From: Yponomeuta sedellus
Lineage: Eukaryota > Arthropoda > Insecta > Lepidoptera > Yponomeutidae
Length of the DNA: 64,000 nt
Direction of reading: 5' to 3'
Assembly (NCBI GenBank): GCA_934045075.1
Contig: OW203736.1
Span: forward strand, 8,509,109-8,573,108
Both the position numbers and the translations under genes were made by a program. Below the pieces are notes generated by a model, which had not been told where the DNA came from, made no database searches, and was given only the letters and a program-made list of their open reading frames with translations. Shown here one piece after another: positions 12,393 through 22,389 of the stretch (positions are counted from its first letter, which is position 1; the number at the start of each line of letters is the position of its first letter).

Positions 12393-12721
12393 TACTGGAA
12401 TCACGAATAAATGAGGCACTTTCGTAGCGTTGTTCGATACGATACAAATGTATGGAAACTGAACAGCGCCAACGTGTTCACTTTTGGAACTAACAATTTG
12501 GTATCACGAATCGCCTATCGATTGTAGTATCGAATGCGTATAGATTCGAAACTAGTTAGCCCTACCATTTTGACATTTTTGCGATCACGAACAAAATTTG
12601 ACGTATAGATTCGAGTGAAGTTCGAACGTTAGCGGTAGATTATTTCGAAACTTTAATCACCCTAAATATTAAAGTGACTTCGGTGACGAAAGTGATTTGC
12701 AAAGATTTATATTAATTTAAA

Positions 12722-14325
12722 ATGCTCCGTGCGCCAAGGATTGCCCGTAGGCCTGCCCATTACTATTTTGCATGGCGTATGGTTGAAGAAGAACGCAGAA
12801 ATCAAAGAGATTCGAGGTTTGTATATTTCTAGGGTAGTAAATACAAACTATTTTGTTTATGAAATGTCGTAGGCTTATTTATTGGAGCTTATAATCCAAT
12901 TCCAGAGAAGTATCGAGCAGAGTCCAATTGCGGAGGACATTCGACCATACTGCTTTGACAGAAGCGGAATTTAGGTGTAGGTATCGCCTATCTACTCAGG
13001 CTTTCCAATTCCTCTGTGAGGAGTTGGAGGCAAAAACCACACTAAGAGCTTCACAAAGAATAAGCCTGAAACATAAGGTATGGAGACAAGTAATTTAATT
13101 TGAATTTCTGTTAAGTTATCCTATGATCATTTTAACATAAGGTATTATTTTCAGGTATTGTGTGCATTATCATTTTATGCCACAGGATCATACCAGAGGG
13201 CTGTTGGTATGGGAAAATATGTTGGGCAATCAACCATCAGCAAATATGTAACTGAGGTTACAAATGCGCTGACATGCCCAGACATAGTCAACCAGCATAT
13301 CCACTTTCCCACCACGATTCAAGAGAGGATCCAAACTAAACAAAGGTATACTTACTTACTAAACTAATCTTCTAAACAATTTGTGAAGTTAATTACCTCC
13401 ATGAAAAGTTAAATAATATATTTACAGATTCTACACTAAGTTTGGAATACCGGGAGTCCTTGGTTGTGTCGATGGGTCCCACTTCCACATTTTCCAACCC
13501 AACAAGGCTGTGGAACATTTATTTTTTTGCAGAAAAAATTTCCATTCTTTGAATGTTCAAGTTGTAAGTTGTTTTTGGATAGGTACTATAAGGAAATTGA
13601 AGGAGTGTTATATAATTTTGACAATTGATGAAGTATACTTTTTTTACAGATCTGTGATAGTGATTGCAAAATTATAAATATTAATCCCAAATATGGTGGT
13701 GCGACCCATGATGCCTTTATCTGGGAAAACAGTCAAGTAAGAGACTTTATGGAAAACTTAAATAGGACTGGAGAGCAAGGATGGCTTTTGGGTAGGTACT
13801 TACCTAATTAATTCAACATTAGATTCTCAAATCCAATTTATTATTGCAATCATTAAATAAACATAGGTACATATATGTATAACAATGAGTATGAAACTAT
13901 TTTTATTTCCAGGTGATTCAGGTTATCCTCAAAGGCCTTGGCTTATGACGCCAATAAATGATGCTGCAGACGAAAGCCCTGAGGCCAAATACAACAGCAT
14001 CCATGGGAAAGCGAGGGTTCTCATTGAAAACACATTTGGAAGACTCAAAAATCGATGGCGATGCCTCAACAAGGATCGCACACTACACTATGCTCCAGAA
14101 AAGTGTGCTAAAATAATAACCGCCTGTGCAGTTTTGCATAACATCGCCATCGATTATCAGGTCCCACTACCCGAGGAGGTTGAAACTGGTCCGCAGCAAG
14201 TCCAAGTTGTGGAAAGTGCAGCAGTGTGTGGGTCTAGACCGAGGGAGTCTTCTTCAGAAGACTTGGTTCTGGGAAGGGCGACACGACGTGCACTAGTGGA
14301 AAGACTTAACCATTTACATCGGTAA
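12722..14325 (+). CDS. Harbinger transposase (HARBI1-like), about six exons
   Basis: Predicted exons: 12722-12820 (MLRAPRIARRPAHYYFAWRM), about 12905-13077, 13155-13345, 13428-13565, 13650-13790 and 13911-14325, with GT-AG-like borders. The third has a helix-turn-helix-like piece (SYQRAVGMGKYVGQSTISKYV). DDE residues are visible: GCVDGSHFHI, GDSGYPQRPWL and IENTFGRLKNRW. The enzyme would cut and paste the element, normally together with the Myb-like partner. No stop was seen inside the proposed exons, so it may be intact. Splice borders were judged by eye. Confidence 0.85.
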
Positions 14326-14975
14326 ATGTAAACATCGTGAGAGGAAACCTGCCCATCTATAGGTATCATCGGTAAATCTTTTTCAGCCTTCTCTATCATT
14401 AAATGTAAACATTGTGATAGGAAACCTACCCATCTAGGTATTTAATAATTGTTTTGTATACTTATACATAATGTGTTATATTATATTGAATCTATATTTT
14501 AATACTTCATGTACTTACACTGTTGAATTGTATGTAGTTGTGCCTACATAGTTGTACAATAAAGTAATATTGTATTGAATCTAGATTTCAGATGTAGGTG
14601 AAATTGTAAGTATGTTCTACATTCTACAATATACTGCCTACAATGTAGTTATTACATAATATCTATTATTTAAATATTAATAACTAGAAACCTATGCAAC
14701 CCGTCACAAGCTGTCCTGCGGGGTAATTAAATGTTATATCATATTTATAAAATGTTTGTACAGTGTACAATGGTAAACATTAGTTATAATTGTAAGTTTA
14801 CTGTAGTACCTGTAGTAAAAAAATAAGTTATAAAATGTTTGTACATACAATGGTTAACATTAAATTGGTTCTAAGGTTGCTCTTTTCAAATAAAATAAAT
14901 TCAGAGTAGTAAAAAAACAAATTTTATTTAAAATAAAACATTCTTTCATCTCAAACATACACAGACATACTTCTT

Positions 14976-16753
14976 TCATGATCTCTCATTCAAAAACCTT
15001 TCAATTAAGTTCATTCCATCCCTCATGAACTGGAGCCATTGAGCCTGCAGCTGGAGTTCCCTATCCCTCTGCTGCAGCTCAATGTCTCTCTGACGTATCC
15101 TCTCTTTTTCTAACTCATACATACGATCATCACGTTCTTTCTCACGCTCCCTGGCCTCCCTTTCACAATTTAAAAAAATCCTACTAGTCTCCTCCCCTCC
15201 CCTTCCTTCCTTCTTTTTTTTCTTAAGAGGTGGCTGCCATGTCTGCTCCGACTCTTCACGGACTGGTGGTGGTGGCTCCTCAATCTCCACAATAAATGGT
15301 ACTGATGCCTGGCTGGATCCAGGCATATTCCATTCTCCTGAGTCTGCAATGTAAAAGAGTCATAGTGATAATCATCATCATCATCCGACATAGGCCTCTC
15401 CCAAGGAATGCCACATGGAGTGATACCATGTGGCATACCTTGAGATTGTATGTATATGGAATATATCTATATATAAAAATCTTTTGCTCATCTATCTAGG
15501 CGAGTCGCTTGAGAATGGTCGACCCATTCTCAAGCGACAGATTAAGCTCTTTAATTTTTTCTCGTTTGGATACGTCATCATCATAAATAAGATGTGTGTA
15601 GCAGGAGTGGTCATTAGTTAATGATAAAATAAACTAAAATCAAAAAATTAAATAAAAAATATATTTTTTACCGGGTATTGTCGGTGTAGAGGGGACAGAT
15701 GGTTCGATGGGTGGATGGTCGGTCTGCTCAGTTTCTACCTGAACCTGTAAAGATATATTTAACTAAAATACATTTCACGCTGATAAAGACATTGTGTTTT
15801 ATTGAATGTAGGTATACAATAAAACACTTAAAGTTGATAAGCATAAGATATATCTCCTTACCTACATACTTGTTTCAATAAATAAATAAAAATACATTGA
15901 TACATATACATACCATTAAAAGAACAAGATTCACAATCACTAGGACAAGTTTAACAAAAAATATGCAATTATTGAGTTGGCCGTATATGTGATCTAGTAA
16001 AATTTATATTGAATGGTTTACAGCACTGATTGTGTATCTAGTTCTTCTAATAAAAACATACAACAGAGTCAGTACAAAATGTTAAGTAACCTGTGCAAAA
16101 CCAACTTCCTCCACATTATCCAGACCAGTAGCTGCCTGGATACCCACTACCGCCACCACCCGCTGCTCTACATCCGTCAAGTAGGAGGTCAGCGGAGGGC
16201 CACCACCAGTCCCATTAATAGACCTATTAATTTTGGCCACTTTTTTCTTGGCATTGTTCTTCATGTCACTCCAGACCTTATAAGTATAAAAAGTAGTGCA
16301 AAAAAATCATGCAAAGGATTAAAATAAATAAAGAGCAAGTAAAATATGGGCGAACAAAAACAGTGCTGATAATATTCTTGTATTGAAATTAAATGAATTG
16401 TATTTGCAAGAAACCAGAAATAAGTTTGAGTTTGATAATATGATATGCTATAAAGAGGTTTTAACTGCTCACTTTTCTCCATTTCTCCTCAGTCTTCTCC
16501 GCGCCTAGGGAATCACTATTGAGGAGGTTAGTGAGCTCCTGCCACTTCTTAAGGACTGACTGCCTGCCATGTGGGCCACCCAGAGGCTTAGATAAATCAC
16601 CATGCCTTAAAAAGTTTGATTAGTTTGGGTTAGTTCAATAAAACATTCCACTATTGAGCACATCGTAATATTATAGGTAAGTACTTACTGTTCCATGAAC
16701 TCTACAATCATGTCAAATTGAGACGAGCTCGTGAACACTTTCTTAGTATTCAT
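14976..16753 (-). CDS. Myb/SANT-like Harbinger accessory protein
   Basis: Minus-strand exons read by eye: 16753-16689 (MNTKKVFTSSSQFDMIVEFM), about 16605-16472 (LKKWQELTNLLNS…EEKWRK), 16278-16091 (VWSDMKNNAKKKVAKINRS, then GGPPLTSYLTDVEQRV), about 15745-15672, and a final part to 14976. The tryptophan-spaced helices and GGPP linker match the Myb/SANT-like DNA-binding domain of Harbinger ORF2 proteins. The C-terminus is a long charged coiled coil (EREAREREKERDDRMYELEK). The family helps transposase nuclear entry and end binding. Internal splice sites of the last exon are uncertain. Confidence 0.75.
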
Positions 16754-17204
16754 ATTTAAGAATAAGAATTCTTCAGTCGAAATCGAAAACTCGAAATCAA
16801 AACTAACTAAAACTTTTATTATCAAAAGCGCGAAATTTTGAGGTTATGAAATTCGTTCAAAAATTTAATCACCACGATATAAAATGTTGAAAATTTGCTT
16901 TAACAAGTAATATTTTTTTTTAATTTAACATTGAATATTTAATTGTATAAATAATATTGTAGAATAGTGGTTATATGTTTCTTAAAACCAAAGGAAATAC
17001 AAAATTTAAGATATAATAAAATCAGGAAGACAGGTTTCTAAACGTAGTTGCGAATTACCTAGCGTTCTACGCATCGATCGATCGATAGAGTTCCACAGAC
17101 ATTCGTGCTACCAAAATTGATTCACTGTAGATTCGAATGCGGTATCGTATAGATGAAACGATACGCAACGTTTACGGAGCTGTGAAATATTCGGGATAGG
17201 GGTA

Positions 17205-17762
17205 CAGATCTACAAAACAACTGCTTTATCGCGTAGTTGGTGAGCAACACCTCACGTTTGAGGAGTTTGCTACATTATTGACACGAATCGAGGCTGTGCT
17301 GAACTCTTGGCCTCTCTGCCCACTCTCTTCAGATCCCACAGATTTCGAAACTTTGACGGCAGGCCACTTCATAATTGGCCGTCCTCTTTCAGCTCTTCCC
17401 GAGACTTCATTTGATGATAGGTCTCTCTCAGCCCTTAAACGTTTTCAACTCATTCAAGCACTTTCTCAGCGCTTTTGGGCTCTATGGACCAAATCCTACC
17501 TCCACACTCTCCAAACCCGCTCCAAATGGATCTCTCCTTCTTCCCCTCCTCAAATCGGCGAGCTCGTCCTCATCATGGAAGATAACATATCGCCTCTGCA
17601 CTAGAAGAGAGGAAGAATCATTTGCCTCCTACCTGGAAAGGATGGCGTTGTAAGAGTAGTGGACCTGGATACCAGCACAGGGACCCTTAGACGACCGGTC
17701 CTCAAGATTGCCAGGCTCCCACTAGCCATTGAAGATGGAGGATTTGGGCCGCCCCCCCAGGA
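17205..17762 (+). pseudogene. BEL/Pao integrase C-terminus and polypurine tract
   Basis: The frame resumes after the Harbinger with STKQLLYRVVGEQHLTFEEF, then LTRIEAVLNSWPLCPL and TAGHFIIGRPLSALPE, all typical of the BEL/Pao integrase C-terminal region, then PPQIGELVLIMEDN. A stop or frameshift near 17604 breaks the end; the last part (VRVVDLDTSTGTLRRPVLKI) is in another frame. The purine-rich GATGGAGGATTTGGG just before the 3' LTR is the likely polypurine tract. Confidence 0.85.
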
Positions 17763-18228
17763 TGTTCGCGCGAGAATCTATCGCGCGACGTAATCATGAA
17801 TCTGTGGTCATTCATTCACCAATCATTCATTCCGGTGCCATCGCTCGTGCCGCTTGCTCGTTACTAATTTATCCATCCATCTACACAAACATTCGCACGG
17901 TGACATACGCGCGTGATAAGTGTTGGAATTCTCGTGAAGTGATTGACATTTGGTGACCAAGAAACTTTATCAGCTCAAAGAACAATATATTGACAATATT
18001 AGACTATAAGTGAACAGTGCAGGAGTGTTCTCCGTGCGCTGGACGCATCAGCTTATCCATCACCGCTCATCATCTGCCCAACAGCTAAAGCGAGCCAACA
18101 TCCACCATCACCAACTAAAGCGAGCCATCATCCACCATCACCAAGTAAGTCCATTCACTTCAGCTCCCATTCCGCTCTCTCAACCAGCCCATCGTGAGGT
18201 AGACCTAGCCGACACTGGCTAACTACCA
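17763..18228 (+). repeat. 3' LTR of the BEL/Pao element
   Basis: Direct repeat of 5561-6026, same length (466 bp), starting TGTTCGCGCG and ending CTACCA, followed by the target duplication ATACC (18229-18233). Confidence 0.93.
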
Positions 18229-18233
18229 ATACC

Positions 18234-18817
18234 TAAGTACTCTATTTTGTTATTTTTATGATTCGATTTATGAATAACATAACAGCGCAATTTCGTTCAT
18301 TCGTTCTTTTATTCACCTCATACAGCCGCATCCCACTACTAAAAAAAAATGACTAATCTATGTAGTTTTGCTAACTTGTGATCAGAAAATCAGTGTATTT
18401 AGAGTTTCGGCAAAAATCATAGTTTTAATCACAAATGAAGGCTACGGGGGAAAAAGGGTCATTGTCAATATTCATTCTGAAAAAAAAAAGGAAAAACTTC
18501 ATTTACTTTTTAACCTCATTTATTACCTAGCTTAATGCTATGTTTTGAAGCTTATATTATAGTTGGGTTGTGTACCCTTTACTATTTCTATAAGTAAAGT
18601 TATTGTTAAAAATAAAGAATGTACACACAATATTACTTGTAACAAATAGTCAATTGACATTGATCTTTTTTAAAATTTTAGAAAATACGTATTTTCAATT
18701 TTAGCTCTATTTAATAAAAAAAATTCTAGTTATGTGCTATATTTTTTTTTATTATTAACTGACATTTTGATAATACTTAAATTGTCTACTAAAATATACT
18801 TGACAAAATAGATCATA
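18234..18817. other. AT-rich stretch without genes
   Basis: Only AT-rich sequence with mononucleotide runs is visible between the BEL/Pao 3' LTR and the first SINE copy. The last 13 bp (18805-18817) form the left target duplication of that SINE. Confidence 0.5.
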
Positions 18818-19006
18818 ATTACACTATTTTTATTTTTAATGCACTAACCCGTGCTAAGGAACAAATTTTTAAAAACCTATTTAGAGGCTAAAAATTTCAC
18901 CCATGCCGGGATTCGAACCCGCAACCCCTGGCTGGTACGGATAGCCAGGGGTTGCGGGTTCGAATCCCGGCATGGGTGAAATTTTTAGCCTCTAAATAGG
19001 TTTTTA
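18818..19006 (-). repeat. tRNA-like SINE copy, hairpin form
   Basis: 189-bp insertion flanked by a 13-bp target duplication, AAAATAGATCATA (18805-18817 and 19007-19019). On the minus strand it ends with the family's 3' terminus (TTAGTGCATTAAAAATAAAA). Its 5' half is an inverted copy of the same sequence, so the insert folds on itself around the anticodon-arm region of the tRNA-like part. Confidence 0.88.
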
Positions 19007-19288
19007 AAAATAGATCATAGTCAATGACTTTGATCCTTTTAACTTGTTCATCTACAGTAAAATATTAAAAAAATATTTAAGGAATCAAAATGTATAATGT
19101 CACTTATGTTATTTTATAGCTAATTGTGTGTAGAAATGTTGTGCTTCAGTGTGATTTATACCTGCCACTGTACTGATCTGATTTTATTAAAATCTTGTTT
19201 GGTGATTTCTTTGTTACTGTCAATTGACGGACAGGGCGTGAAGCAAATGGGCATTTATTGACAAAGTAATTTTCGAACACCATAGAAT

Positions 19289-19337
19289 TTTTTAAAATTG
19301 TCACGGGTTAGTGCATTAAAAATAAAAATGGTATAAT
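19289..19337 (+). repeat. 49-bp 5'-truncated tRNA-like SINE copy
   Basis: Contains CACGGGTTAGTGCATTAAAA and the A/T-rich 3' end only. It is flanked by the 11-bp target duplication CACCATAGAAT (19278-19288 and 19338-19348). With the 55-bp copy at 10052 it fixes the shared 3' end of the family. Confidence 0.85.
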
Positions 19338-19640
19338 CACCATAGAATAATTTTTAATCTGTGTATGTATCACAATCAATAACTTTGAATGGTTCAGGAT
19401 AACTCCGTGCTTCAGCAAAAACTGACCCAATCAAATGGCAATTCACACCGAGGTTTTTGGTTAAAAAGCCCCATATTTTTATTACATTCCATGTACGAGT
19501 GGCCTTGCACAGGGAATATGATAGAAATTCTGCTGAACCTCTTTTTGACATTGACTAAATAATAGATGTAGCGAAAAACAGTATCGTTTTTGTTTTGGCC
19601 GCTACAACTATTTAAAAACCTATTTAGAGGCTAAAAATTT

Positions 19641-19713
19641 CACCCATGCCGGGATTCGAACCCGCAACCTCTGGCTATCCGTACCAGCGCTCTACCAATT
19701 GAGCCAATGGGCG
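19641..19713 (-). other. tRNA-like sequence in SINE unit
   Basis: 73 nt. D arm GCTC/GAGC; anticodon-type arm CTGGT/GCCAG with loop ACGGATA (GGA at the anticodon position, but C instead of the invariant T before it); T arm with box B GGTTCGAATCC; acceptor ends GCCCAT/ATGGGT. Box A-like TGGCTCAATTGG suggests an internal RNA polymerase III promoter. I treat it as SINE-derived, not a working tRNA gene. Confidence 0.7.
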
Positions 19714-19948
19714 ACTCACGGCATCAGTGAAATTTCGGACCTCTTTACAATATTCTCTGTATTACGTACAGGCAGCGACATCTGACTTAAGCAAATTGCA
19801 TTACTTACAGCCCCGACCACCCACTTTGCAGTTAGGTTTAACATCGGAACGATATCACTGTACCCACATGATTACACTATTTTTATTTTTAATGCACTAA
19901 CCCGTGCTAAGGAACAAATTTAAAAACCTATTTAGAGGCTAAAAATTT

Positions 19949-20021
19949 CACCCATGCCGGGATTCGAACCCGCAACCTCTGGCTATCCGTACCAGCGCTC
20001 TACCAATTGAGCCAATGGGCG
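19949..20021 (-). other. tRNA-like sequence in SINE unit
   Basis: Same 73-nt sequence as 19641-19713, in the second minus-strand unit, 308 bp away. Confidence 0.7.
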
Positions 20022-20380
20022 ACTCACGGCATCAGTGAAATTTCGGACCTCTTTACAATATTCTCTGTATTACGTACAGGCAGCGACATCTGACTTAAGC
20101 AAATTGCATTACTTACAGCCCCGACCACCCACTTTGCAGTTAGGTTTAACATCGGAACGATATCACTGTTCTTGATTTGTTCCTTAGCACGGGTTAGTGC
20201 ATTAAAAATAAAAATAGTGTAATCATGTGGGTACAGTGATATCGTTCCGATGTTAAACCTAACTGCAAAGTGGGTGGTCGGGGCTGTAAGTAATGCAATT
20301 TGCTTAAGTCAGATGTCGCTGCCTGTACGTAATACAGAGAATATTGTAAAGAGGTCCGAAATTTCACTGATGCCGTGAGT

Positions 20381-20453
20381 CGCCCATTGGCTCAATTGGT
20401 AGAGCGCTGGTACGGATAGCCAGAGGTTGCGGGTTCGAATCCCGGCATGGGTG
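20381..20453 (+). other. tRNA-like sequence in SINE unit
   Basis: Same 73-nt sequence on the plus strand, first full unit of the right half. The upstream GAAATTTCACTGATGCCG and downstream CCGGCATGGGTGAAATTT are inverted relatives, so the tRNA-like fold is enclosed by a longer stem. Confidence 0.7.
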
Positions 20454-20688
20454 AAATTTTTAGCCTCTAAATAGGTTTTTAAATTTGTTCCTTAGCACGG
20501 GTTAGTGCATTAAAAATAAAAATAGTGTAATCATGTGGGTACAGTGATATCGTTCCGATGTTAAACCTAACTGCAAAGTGGGTGGTCGGGGCTGTAAGTA
20601 ATGCAATTTGCTTAAGTCAGATGTCGCTGCCTGTACGTAATACAGAGAATATTGTAAAGAGGTCCGAAATTTCACTGATGCCGTGAGT

Positions 20689-20761
20689 CGCCCATTGGCT
20701 CAATTGGTAGAGCGCTGGTACGGATAGCCAGAGGTTGCGGGTTCGAATCCCGGCATGGGTG
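20689..20761 (+). other. tRNA-like sequence in SINE unit
   Basis: Same 73-nt sequence, second full plus-strand unit, exactly 308 bp after the previous one. Confidence 0.7.
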
Positions 20762-21569
20762 AAATTTTTAGCCTCTAAATAGGTTTTTAAATTTGTTCCT
20801 TAGCACGGGTTAGTGCATTAAAAATAAAAATAGTGTAATCGCTACAACTATCACAAAAAAAATGTATTTCCTCTTCTTCTTCTGATACAAATTGTGTGAT
20901 AAAGTTATCCAACAGTGACACAACATCATAGGATCCCTTTTTGCCTTTGGTTTCATCATAAATATAGAAATATGATGACCGAGTAGAAGGTTGTGTACAT
21001 TGAAAGAATAAAAGAAAAGGTGTCTTTTAAAATACTTCATTGGTAGGCACATTGGGAAGGTTTTTTTGATAATCAAATGCAAAGGCTTCAAATTTAGGAT
21101 TATGTTTTGCCTTCAATCTAGCTTTTCTCTTAAGCTCATAGAATTTATCAGCTTTGTGTAGATGTAATGTTAATTGTGTTTTGAGATTGGAAAGTTAAAT
21201 TTTTTGATCATCGGAACTTGAGCTTTTACACGCTGTTATCTTTATATTCATTCCATCGCAAAAAGAGCATGTATCACTCCTAGGATAACCAAATGAAATG
21301 TTGAATTTTGTCAAGAAGATAATACGGTAACTTTCATAACTTTTTTTGTCACTTCAGATAATTGATGAGTATGATTGCCGCGACAATCTGGTTTAATTTT
21401 CTTTGTAACAATACAAAATGATTGGTTAATTGATGACGTAGGGGCTAGCTAGTTAATTTATCCTAATGATGTACAAAGTTTTTATAAAATCAAGGCACCA
21501 TCGTTGCTCAGGGCTCCTTTAATATTTTGTATCCTTTTATTTGTAATGCCAAACATACTCAAAAAAAGC

Positions 21570-21770
21570 TTTGTAATAATAATAATAATAATTTATTTTC
21601 CATAAAAACACACATTGATCCTTAGAACTAGAGCATAAACTACCTATATTTAAAATTAGATATTATTCTTAACTAAATTTGATTAGGGATCTTGGGATCG
21701 ATTGTGGTCCCCGCACTAGGTCAGGCCTGTATCGCGGGGGCCCAGCAAAAATTAACATTGAGATTTTTTT
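21570..21770 (-). repeat. LINE 3' tail fragment with AAT microsatellite
   Basis: (AAT)n-TTTATTTTCC followed by a region ending GGTCAGGCCTGTATCGCGGGGGCC. The arrangement resembles the 3' end of the non-LTR element near 54240-54330 (ATTTTATTTGCT … TTTAGGTCTGTATCGCAGAG). Read as a 5'-truncated LINE copy on the minus strand; it lies between two parts of transposon copy A. Confidence 0.5.
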
Positions 21771-22389
21771 TTTTAGGTAGAACAGTCGTTTTGCTTAGAC
21801 TACCTTACACTAATATATTCTAAAAATTAATAAGTAAAAAGCTGTCTGTCGGTCGGTCGTTGGGGTGTCCAGGAGATAGACTTACATAAATATTATAATG
21901 GGGGATATCATATACTTACTTGTAAATAATAACTATTTGGTTATTAGTATCAGATTTTCCGTTTCTCTGTACGATAGTGTTAACAGCCATTTTTTTATTG
22001 CTTGTTTTGCTAGAATTTTTATTGCTTGTTTTGTAGCAGACAGGTTTCTCTACAGTATCACCATCTAGTATACCGAACTTTATATGTATACGAATGAGTA
22101 TGACTAGTTTCTGGGTTTCGTTTACGGCTTCGACGTTGTTTCACAGGTAGAATGTATACTAGACCGCTTAGGTATAGTAAGTGTTCATCATGACTGATTG
22201 TACTGTTAAAGTTTTTAATTATTTGACTTCGTGCTGATGGTACTTCTTGGAAACACTTAAGCCTGTTGCAACTACAGTCTTGTCCAGTGGCATGGCTTGC
22301 TAGACGAAGCTTTTTCACCACGTCACTTGAACGGAATGTTGTAGGCCTTTTCTTGGGTTTATCTGTTAAACGGCATGCAGACATTGAGG

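Larger units (their letters stand above)
12393..17204. mobile_element. PIF/Harbinger transposon, near-complete (Harbinger-1)
   Basis: The 4.8-kb insert interrupts the BEL/Pao integrase. Ends are TACTGGAATCACGAATA at the left and, inverted at the right, TACCCCTATCCCGAATA; longer subterminal parts are also loosely inverted (ATACGATAC words). The 3-bp target duplication is CAG (12390-12392, 17205-17207), and removing the insert restores a continuous integrase frame (AVRSTKQL). It carries the two genes expected of an autonomous Harbinger: a DDE transposase (plus) and a Myb/SANT-like protein (minus), arranged tail to tail. Confidence 0.9.
5561..18228 (+). mobile_element. BEL/Pao LTR retrotransposon, decayed and with nested insertions
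   Basis: Two 466-bp direct repeats, 5561-6026 and 17763-18228, start TGTTCGCGCG and end CTACCA. They are flanked by the same 5 bp, ATACC (5556-5560 and 18229-18233), so this is one insertion. Domain order is gag-like, zinc knuckles, aspartic protease, reverse transcriptase, RNase H, integrase, as in BEL/Pao. Motifs that fit the group are FVDDILCGHDS in the RT, ASLYDPNGW after it, and VGGRLSNA before the integrase zinc site. The element is dead: frames are broken, much of gag appears missing, a 55-bp SINE piece sits in the RT and a 4.8-kb Harbinger sits in the integrase. Confidence 0.93.
19612..20840 (+). repeat. Palindromic concatemer of the tRNA-like SINE
   Basis: One insertion of 1229 bp, flanked by an 11-bp target duplication GCTACAACTAT (19601-19611 and 20841-20851). 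The right half holds a unit tail plus two head-to-tail units on the plus strand with an exact 308-bp period; the left half holds two units on the minus strand. The turn lies near 20168-20178. The 3' end is AAAATAGTGTAATC. Each complete unit contains one tRNA-like sequence. This is best read as one retroposition of a multimeric RNA with inversion of the 5' part. Confidence 0.9.
19354..22384 (-). pseudogene. Broken transposon gene (copy A) with nested SINE and LINE tail
   Basis: Minus-strand pieces in protein order: 22384-22058 (GQDCSCNRLKCFQEV, LSGLVYILPVKQRR), about 21340-20852 (ISFGYPRSDTCSFCD, LHLHKADKFYELKRKA, FEAFAFDYQ, FYIYDETK, FCDSCS) and 19600-19354 (GQNKNDTVFRYIYYLV, FPVQGHSYMECNKNMGLF). 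The last two join exactly if the SINE array at 19612-20840 is removed. The same layout recurs in the element at 22.4-24.5 kb (HKADxFY, Q-GHSYxxCD). This is a repetitive insect protein family I take for a DNA-transposon protein of unnamed superfamily. Stops and frameshifts make it inactive. Confidence 0.7.

Noticed and set aside
19641..20761. Cluster of true tRNA genes
   Set aside because: All copies lie within a SINE unit with target duplications; the position before the anticodon is C instead of T, the acceptor end is irregular, and copies come in palindromes.
19612..20840. CRISPR-like or satellite array
   Set aside because: The repeats are 308-bp SINE units without spacers, and the block has a target duplication.
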